From NCBI GenBank assembly GCA_003154255.1, contig PMCY01000181.1:10502-22770 (forward strand): 12,269 nucleotides of DNA. Direction: 5' to 3'. This document shows, piece after piece, positions 7,426 to 12,269 of this stretch. The translations under genes were made by a program, and so were the position numbers. How positions within the stretch are numbered: position 1 is the first letter of the stretch; the number at the start of each line of letters is the position of its first letter. A model generated the notes under the pieces. That model was not told the origin of the DNA. It ran no database searches and saw nothing but the letters and a program-made list of their open reading frames with translations. Origin of the DNA: Candidatus Aminicenantota bacterium. Its GTDB lineage: Bacteria; Acidobacteriota; Aminicenantia; Aminicenantales; UBA4085.

Positions 7426-8820
7426 CTAGCGCACATCCGCCCGCAGGAACACGGCGAAGGCCAAGAAGGCCATAACGATATTCCAGAGGAGCAACCCGGA
7501 GATATCCCCGAAAGCGTTCTTCAACCCGCCGCCGAGCAGCGCGGCCCGCTCGACGAGCCGCGGGAAATCCGACATGTCGCCGCGGTAGGGTTCCGCCCGG
7601 GGCGAGCGGATTTCGACGTCCTTGCCGGCGAGCTTGACCGTGGTGCTGAATGACCAGTTTGACTGGCCGACCAGCTTGCCGTTCTTCTTTAGAACGTAAG
7701 CGTCGAATTGCCGCGAATACGCCCGCAGATCCTCCCGGAACGCCTCTTCCCGATGCGCGCCCGACCCCGCCAGGTCCTCGGCCGCGTACTGGAACAGCGC
7801 GACCGGTGAGATCCGGGCCAGGCTTCTTGCGAGCGCCGCCCGCTGCGCCAGCGAATCCTCGTAGCTCTTCTCGAAGAACCGCACTTTCTCCTGGCCCTCC
7901 TCGAAGGCTTTGTCTGCTTCGGCCTTTATCGCTTCCTCGGTCTTCAGCTCGCCCTTGTCGATCCGCGGCTGAAGGGCGCCGATCTTGGCCCAAACCTCTT
8001 TCTCGATCATGGGCCCGATGCTCTTCGCCGCATCATAGTCGCTCTGCACTTTCGCGAACTTCTCAGCCAGGATGCCCGACGTGTCGGGGATCAGGACGGC
8101 GAAGAGCACCCACGCCGCGAGCAGGCACAGCAAAGCGAGCGATGAGCGACGCAGGACCGACGAGACGAGCAGGCTGAGGAAGGCGAAGAACGAGAGATAC
8201 GCCACGCCCAACGCCAAAAGCGCCAGCACGCGCGAGGCCAGTCCCCAGGTCAGAATCTGGGGCAGGCTGACGCCCAGGATTCCCAGGCTGATGATGCATC
8301 CCACGGCTAGCGGGATCAGGGCCGTGGCCAAGATAGCCGCGTATTTCGCCGCAAGGAACCGCACTCGTCCCACCGGATTCGACAGGACGAGCCGGAGCGT
8401 GCCCTGCTCCTTCTCGCCGCAGACCGCCGCGTAGCCCAGCAGCACAACGTACAGGCTGAAGATCGTCTTGACGATGAACGACCAGTCGAGCTTAGGGATG
8501 TCGGGTAGCTTGTAATCGCGGGGCCGCGGCGCGGAAGCGCTGAAATAGCCTTTGGCCATCATGTAATACGACGTGGGGCGGCCGAGATCCCCGCCCTCGG
8601 CTAAGAAAAGGATCGGGTTGGGCTGCCGCGCCAAGAAAAGATGCTGCGTGTTCGGCGCGAACTGGGCGGCCGCCGCGGAATACGCGGCGTTCTCCGCCTG
8701 GAATTTGCGGGCAAAGACGATCCCGTTGGCCGCAAAGAGCACGACGCTGAAGAGCAGCAGGACGACGAACTGCAGGCTCTGGATGTGATCCTTGATTTCA
8801 CGGAAGACGATGGTTCGCAT
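7426..8820 (-). CDS. ABC-2 type transporter permease (cassette B, third, B3)
   Basis: 464 residues, ATG at 8820. An AGG in GAGGTAGG lies 7 bases upstream, and that sequence overlaps the TAG stop of B2, so the two genes are 4 bases apart and probably coupled. Layout: cytoplasmic start (M-R-T-I-V-F-R-E-I, one residue shorter than its siblings), TM1 16-36, loop with Gln-Pro-Asn-Pro (66-69), TM2 112-133, cytoplasmic GEKEQGTL 135-142, TM3 160-183, TM4 197-220, TM5 225-246, long Glu/Lys/Ala-rich extracytoplasmic loop 250-438 (possible coiled coil 290-335) with Ile-Ser-Pro at 337 and Asp-Phe-Pro-Arg-Leu at 418-422, TM6 440-459. The end is Ala-Asp-Val-Arg. It is the most divergent member in the loop following GEKE, which has Pro-Val-Gly-Arg where A1, B1, B2 and B5 have Val/Leu-Pro-Arg. 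Confidence 0.9.
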   Translation of the reverse strand: MRTIVFREIKDHIQSLQFVVLLLFSVVLFAANGIVFARKFQAENAAYSAAAAQFAPNTQHLFLARQPNPILFLAEGGDLGRPTSYYMMAKGYFSASAPRPRDYKLPDIPKLDWSFIVKTIFSLYVVLLGYAAVCGEKEQGTLRLVLSNPVGRVRFLAAKYAAILATALIPLAVGCIISLGILGVSLPQILTWGLASRVLALLALGVAYLSFFAFLSLLVSSVLRRSSLALLCLLAAWVLFAVLIPDTSGILAEKFAKVQSDYDAAKSIGPMIEKEVWAKIGALQPRIDKGELKTEEAIKAEADKAFEEGQEKVRFFEKSYEDSLAQRAALARSLARISPVALFQYAAEDLAGSGAHREEAFREDLRAYSRQFDAYVLKKNGKLVGQSNWSFSTTVKLAGKDVEIRSPRAEPYRGDMSDFPRLVERAALLGGGLKNAFGDISGLLLWNIVMAFLAFAVFLRADVR

Positions 8821-8824
8821 GGGC

Positions 8825-10150
8825 CTACCTCACGTCCTTCCGGAGAAACGCGGTCGAGGCCGCGGCGAAGAAGATCAGGGCCAGCAGCGCCAGCACGACG
8901 ATCTGCGGGGCCGCGGCCGCCCAGGCTTCGGACGTCCCTTCGGCGGGGTGGTCGAAGGGCGGCGTGGCGGCCTTCCGGTACGCCGGCAGGTCCTTGTAGA
9001 AAAGCACCTGAAGGTCCATGTATTTCGTCTTCCAGTACCGCTCCACGCTGGCCAGGAACCGGTCGTACTCCTCGATGTCCGTGCGGGCGTAGCGCTCCAC
9101 GACCCGATTGAAGAGCGCCGCCGGGGAGAGGATGGAAATCCACCGGGCCCGTTCGAGCTGGCCGCTCAAGCGGAGGCTCAATTCCCGGTCGACATCGTTC
9201 CAGAGGCGCGACCGTAGCGACTGAAGCTCGAGATAGCGCATCCCGTTCGACGTCGACCTGTCCCCGCCGAAATGCGCCGCCTGGACCTTTTTCAGCTCGT
9301 CGCCGTAGGACGCGAACGCGGCAACCTTCTTCTCAGCCATCTCGCGGTTAGTCGGCAGTTTATAGAAGTTCTCGGCAATGCTCACCCCGAGATTGGGATA
9401 CACGACCACGAGGAAGATCCAGAGCTGGAGCAGGACCATGAGCGCGATCGCCGGCCGCTTCACGACCGTGCTGACCAGCAGACTCAGCATATAGAACACG
9501 GTTAGGTAGAGGGCCGATGCCGCAACCAGGCTAAGGATTCGGGCCGCGTCCGCCCCCGATAAATCGACCGCCGGGTGGACCATCATGATCAGGACGGCGA
9601 CCGCCGCTGCCGCCGCGAACGAGCCCAGGACCACCGTCAGCCCTGCCGCCGCCTTGCCGACGAGGAGGCTCGATCGCGGCAGGGCATTGGCCAGGACTAG
9701 CATCAGCGTCCCGGACTGCTTCTCCTCGGCCACGGTGTCGTAGGCCAGGAAGATCACGAGCAGGCTGAAGATCACGCGCACCAGAAAGGCGAAATCCACC
9801 GATCCGAATCCCGAAAGGGACTTGGGGCGGGGCGTGCTCTGCTCGGACATGTAGCCCGTCAGCCGGTCGGGAATGTTCAGATAGTTAACGGACGCCGTGT
9901 TGCCCAGGGATCGGTCCTTGCCTTGGACGAGGACGCTCAGAACCTCGGGCGGCCGGAAGATCTGAACTTCGAATTTATTTCGCTCCAGGTCGCGCTGCGC
10001 GGCTCGATAATCCTGTAAGCGCCGGCCGTAGTCCTGCGTATTGATGATCGTAGCCGCGACCGCTATCGCCAGCGTGAGCCCAAAGCCGATCAGGAACTTC
10101 GCCGATTTCAGGTGGTCGAGGATCTCGCGCTTGTAAATGACGCCGATCAT
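8825..10150 (-). CDS. ABC-2 type transporter permease (cassette B, second, B2)
   Basis: 441 residues, ATG at 10150, with GGGAGGAGG 6 bases upstream, the strongest ribosome binding site in cassette B. Layout: cytoplasmic start (M-I-G-V-I-Y-K-R-E-I), TM1 17-37, loop with Arg-Pro-Pro-Glu-Val-Leu-Ser (66-72), TM2 119-140, cytoplasmic EEKQSGTL 142-149 (the usual Gly is Glu and the second acidic residue is Gln), TM3 167-190, TM4 213-233, TM5 236-257 (these two nearly abut), extracytoplasmic loop 258-414 with Leu-Ser-Pro at 351 and Asp-Leu-Pro-Ala-Tyr at 397-401, TM6 415-435. It ends Lys-Asp-Val-Arg. The array position and shared landmarks make it a full member of the family, although its cytoplasmic coupling loop deviates most from the consensus. 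Confidence 0.9.
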   Translation of the reverse strand: MIGVIYKREILDHLKSAKFLIGFGLTLAIAVAATIINTQDYGRRLQDYRAAQRDLERNKFEVQIFRPPEVLSVLVQGKDRSLGNTASVNYLNIPDRLTGYMSEQSTPRPKSLSGFGSVDFAFLVRVIFSLLVIFLAYDTVAEEKQSGTLMLVLANALPRSSLLVGKAAAGLTVVLGSFAAAAAVAVLIMMVHPAVDLSGADAARILSLVAASALYLTVFYMLSLLVSTVVKRPAIALMVLLQLWIFLVVVYPNLGVSIAENFYKLPTNREMAEKKVAAFASYGDELKKVQAAHFGGDRSTSNGMRYLELQSLRSRLWNDVDRELSLRLSGQLERARWISILSPAALFNRVVERYARTDIEEYDRFLASVERYWKTKYMDLQVLFYKDLPAYRKAATPPFDHPAEGTSEAWAAAAPQIVVLALLALIFFAAASTAFLRKDVR

Positions 10151-10181
10151 GTCCGACCTCCTCCCAAACGCTCCGTGTCCC

Positions 10182-11624
10182 TCAGCGCACGTCGTAATTC
10201 CGGAAACGGGTGTAGGCGACGACGAACGGGGCGATGAGCCAGAAGGCCAGGGCCAGCAGGCTCCGCCAATTCTCCTTGAACGTGTCCGGGAGTGAAGCCG
10301 GCGCGACCGTGAACTTGGGCAGGTTCTTGGGATCTACAGGTTCGGCCTGGAATGACAGGGACATGCCCCCGTTTTTATGCATCATGAGCGTCCGCTTGAC
10401 CTTGCCGAAAAGGGCATTGTCGAGCGCTTTCTGGTGGGACCGCACGGCTTCGAGATACTTGGTCCGGGCCAAATCCCCGGTCTCGCAGATGTCGGCGACG
10501 AGACGCCCGAAGGCCGCGCTGGGGGATATCAGGGACAGGTTTACCGCCAGGTTCTGTTGGCGGCGCTTTTGCTGGGCATACGTCTCCTCGATGGCTGCGA
10601 TCTGCTGGGCTTTATTTTCCCGGGCCCGCATCTGGATGTCGTCGCGCAGGGGATCCCACTTCTTCCGTTCGGGGGATTTGGTATCGTCCGCCGCCCCCGG
10701 CTTGGCGCTGCCGAAGATGAGGTCATACTGGCGGCCGAGCTCCTTGGCCGTCTCTGTCTCGATCGTATTATTGACTAGGGATTTTTCCAGCGAAACCTGC
10801 GTCTCCGTCCGGACCGGGGAGATCAGGGCGGCGAGCATATCACTCAGCTTGGGGATGACCAGTTGGAAGCCCGACCAGATGAGAAGGATGGCCACGAGCG
10901 AAGTCCGGGCTTTGGCCGAACTGGCCGAAATCATCGTCCCGATGACGTAATAAATCAGGATAAAAACGGATGAGGCCAGGGCCAGGATGGCCAGCCGGGC
11001 CGGGATATCGCCGGCGAATAGGGGGAAGGCGCTCGGCACGAGGAGCGCCACGCCCAGTACGAAGGCCACGAGAAACGGAGCCAGCAGGGACCCAAAGCCT
11101 CCGCCGATCTTTCCGATCAGCAAGGCGTCACGGGGGAGGCGGTTGGACAACATGGCCCGCAGCGTCCCCGATTCTTTCTCCCCGGAGATCACGTCCGAAG
11201 CGAACAGCAGGCCGATCAGGCTGATGACCATCTGGACGAGGAAGACGAAATCGAACTTGCCCTGTGTCGAAAGCAGTGATTCGTCGCCGCTGGCCGATTC
11301 GCCCTGGCTGAATCCGTCTTGAGTGAACTGATAATAGCGGGGCATAGCGTTTTCGAAGCCTTGATCGAAGATTGAGAGCAGGGCCGGCCGGCGGAAGCCC
11401 TTGATGGCCACACGCCCGGCCATGACATCTTGCATCGTGAGCCCGGCGGCCCCCACCTCGGACAGGCGGACCTGTTCGCTGTAATCCCGCAGGTGCTTGG
11501 TGTACTGGGCGTTGTTGACGAACATGCTCAGGGGGATGAGGACGACGCAGAGGAGGGCGAAGAGGGGAAACCGGTAGCTGAAAATATTTTCCAGAAGCTC
11601 TTTCTTGACGATCGTTTTCAACAT
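10182..11624 (-). CDS. ABC-2 type transporter permease (cassette B, first, B1)
   Basis: First permease after the cassette B ATPase, 480 residues. ATG at 11624 with GGAG 8 bases upstream. Layout: cytoplasmic start (M-L-K-T-I-V-K-K-E-L), TM1 17-37, loop with Arg-Arg-Pro-Ala-Leu-Leu-Ser (78-84), TM2 124-145, cytoplasmic GEKESGTL 148-155, TM3 175-197, TM4 211-233, TM5 241-260, long extracytoplasmic loop 261-451 with a Gln/Arg/Glu-rich stretch (330-358), Ile-Ser-Pro at 366 and Asn-Leu-Pro-Lys-Phe at 434-438, TM6 452-472. It ends Tyr-Asp-Val-Arg. It looks closest to A1 of the opposite cassette: GEKExGTL falls at 148-155 in both, and TM5 is followed by Pro-Lys at 258-259 in both. This suggests an ancestral ATPase-permease pair, with B2-B5 as later additions or older diverged copies. 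Confidence 0.92.
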   Translation of the reverse strand: MLKTIVKKELLENIFSYRFPLFALLCVVLIPLSMFVNNAQYTKHLRDYSEQVRLSEVGAAGLTMQDVMAGRVAIKGFRRPALLSIFDQGFENAMPRYYQFTQDGFSQGESASGDESLLSTQGKFDFVFLVQMVISLIGLLFASDVISGEKESGTLRAMLSNRLPRDALLIGKIGGGFGSLLAPFLVAFVLGVALLVPSAFPLFAGDIPARLAILALASSVFILIYYVIGTMISASSAKARTSLVAILLIWSGFQLVIPKLSDMLAALISPVRTETQVSLEKSLVNNTIETETAKELGRQYDLIFGSAKPGAADDTKSPERKKWDPLRDDIQMRARENKAQQIAAIEETYAQQKRRQQNLAVNLSLISPSAAFGRLVADICETGDLARTKYLEAVRSHQKALDNALFGKVKRTLMMHKNGGMSLSFQAEPVDPKNLPKFTVAPASLPDTFKENWRSLLALAFWLIAPFVVAYTRFRNYDVR

Positions 11625-11647
11625 GGGTTGGACTCCGGGTCGGCGGC

Positions 11648-11669
11648 GGCGGGGTGCGGCTCGCCCGCC
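11648..11669 (-). promoter_or_regulatory. Hairpin between ATPase stop and first permease of cassette B
   Basis: Directly after the ATPase TAA, the minus-strand RNA can form GGCGGG paired with CCCGCC over a 10-base loop. No U-run follows, so it is not an intrinsic terminator. It could slow read-through or protect the upstream part of the message, changing the ratio of ATPase to permeases. GC-rich spacers can form such stems by chance. Confidence 0.25.
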
Positions 11670-12269
11670 TTAAGCCGTCAGCGGCTCGGACTTCATGTAG
11701 TCGATGTAGATCTTGACCAGGTCCTCGTACTGGAGCTGCTCGCGGGTCCGTTCCATGACCAGACGCCCTTCCTTCATGATCCCGACCCGGTCGCCGATAT
11801 CCTTGGCCCGAAAGATGTCGTGCGTGGACATCAGGATGGCCTTGCCTTCCTTGCGCAGCTCGGACAGGATCTCCTGGAACTCTTCGGCCGCCTTGGGGTC
11901 GAGGCCGGAGGTCGGCTCGTCCAGCAGGATGGCCGGGGCGTTCTTGATGATGGCGATACAGATGCCCAGCTTCTGGCGCATGCCCTTGGAGAAGTTCTTG
12001 ACCCGCTGCTCGAAGGCCTTCTCCTGGAGCGAGACCCGGCGCATGACCTGGTAATATTGCTCCTTGGTCAGATCGGGCTTGCCGCCCAGCTTGGCGAAGA
12101 AGTCGAGGTTCTGGCGGGCCGTGAAGTTGCCGTAGAGCATGACGTTTTCCGAGACGAAGGCGACATACTTTTTGGCCTCCAGTGGGTCCTTGGTGACGTC
12201 GATGCCGGTGATGAAACAGGTGCCGGTCGTCGGCGGGATGAAATTGAGGAAGAGGTTGATGGTCGTCGT
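11670..12269 (-). CDS. ABC transporter ATP-binding protein (cassette B), N-terminus outside window
   Basis: ATPase subunit presumed to drive the five permeases that follow it. The frame is open to the right edge, giving 199 residues; comparison with the cassette A ATPase shows that about 41 N-terminal residues are missing, with the Walker A lysine just outside and its Thr-Thr-Thr at the very edge. An internal ATG at 12140 is not the start, because the sequence before it aligns with the paralogue. Visible: the Ser-Glu-Asn-Val Q-loop with Glu in place of Gln, a Phe-Ser-Lys-Gly-Met signature, Walker B ILLDEP, D-loop SGLDP, and the Ser-Thr-His-Asp switch. The sequence is about 64% identical to the cassette A ATPase over 197 residues by ungapped hand alignment. 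The TAA stop is 45 bases before permease B1. Confidence 0.95.
   Translation of the reverse strand, partial: TTTINLFLNFIPPTTGTCFITGIDVTKDPLEAKKYVAFVSENVMLYGNFTARQNLDFFAKLGGKPDLTKEQYYQVMRRVSLQEKAFEQRVKNFSKGMRQKLGICIAIIKNAPAILLDEPTSGLDPKAAEEFQEILSELRKEGKAILMSTHDIFRAKDIGDRVGIMKEGRLVMERTREQLQYEDLVKIYIDYMKSEPLTA

Noticed and set aside
4696..11624. Five tandem permeases as fragments of fewer, frameshifted genes
   Set aside because: Each has its own start with a ribosome binding site, six membrane segments and the C-terminal Asp-Val/Ala-Arg, so they are five complete genes.
12138..12140. Internal ATG as the start of the cassette B ATPase
   Set aside because: The frame continues to the window edge and matches the paralogue, including the end of Walker A, so the gene is simply cut by the window.

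Overview
The window is GC-rich, densely coding bacterial DNA with Shine-Dalgarno-led genes. It is dominated by two paralogous ABC-2 type export cassettes that point at each other. No rRNA, tRNA, insertion sequence or CRISPR array is visible. The exported Cys-rich protein and the style of the ABC-2 genes suggest a diderm such as the Acidobacteriota/Aminicenantes group. That placement is an impression from protein style only and should be treated as weak.

Left edge, plus strand: the 3' part of an unrecognised gene (1-1017), then a gap of about 200 bases holding a candidate promoter. Next comes cassette A: permease A1 (1219-2625), its ATPase (2636-3352) and a small exported Cys-rich protein (3384-3815). 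The three are tightly spaced and probably form one operon.

Right side, minus strand: cassette B reads from the right edge leftwards. It has an ATPase that runs off the window (11670 to beyond 12269), five consecutive full-length permeases (B1 10182-11624, B2 8825-10150, B3 7426-8820, B4 6142-7389, B5 4696-6129) and a cysQ-type phosphatase gene (3855-4679). The two operons converge in a 39-base gap at 3816-3854.

All six permeases are diverged members of one family. Each has an amphipathic N-terminus ending in K/R-E, six membrane segments, a G-E-K-E-x-G-T-L-type cytoplasmic loop after segment 2, two large extracytoplasmic loops, and a C-terminus ending Asp-Val-Arg (once Asp-Ala-Arg). The two ATPases are about 64% identical over their shared 197 residues by ungapped hand alignment. 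Both carry glutamate at the Q-loop position and a Ser-Lys-Gly-Met signature. The most notable feature is the array of five different permeases behind a single ATPase, in which cytoplasmic segments are conserved and extracytoplasmic ones are variable. This suggests one motor serving several permeases or permease pairs. The substrate cannot be read from the sequence.
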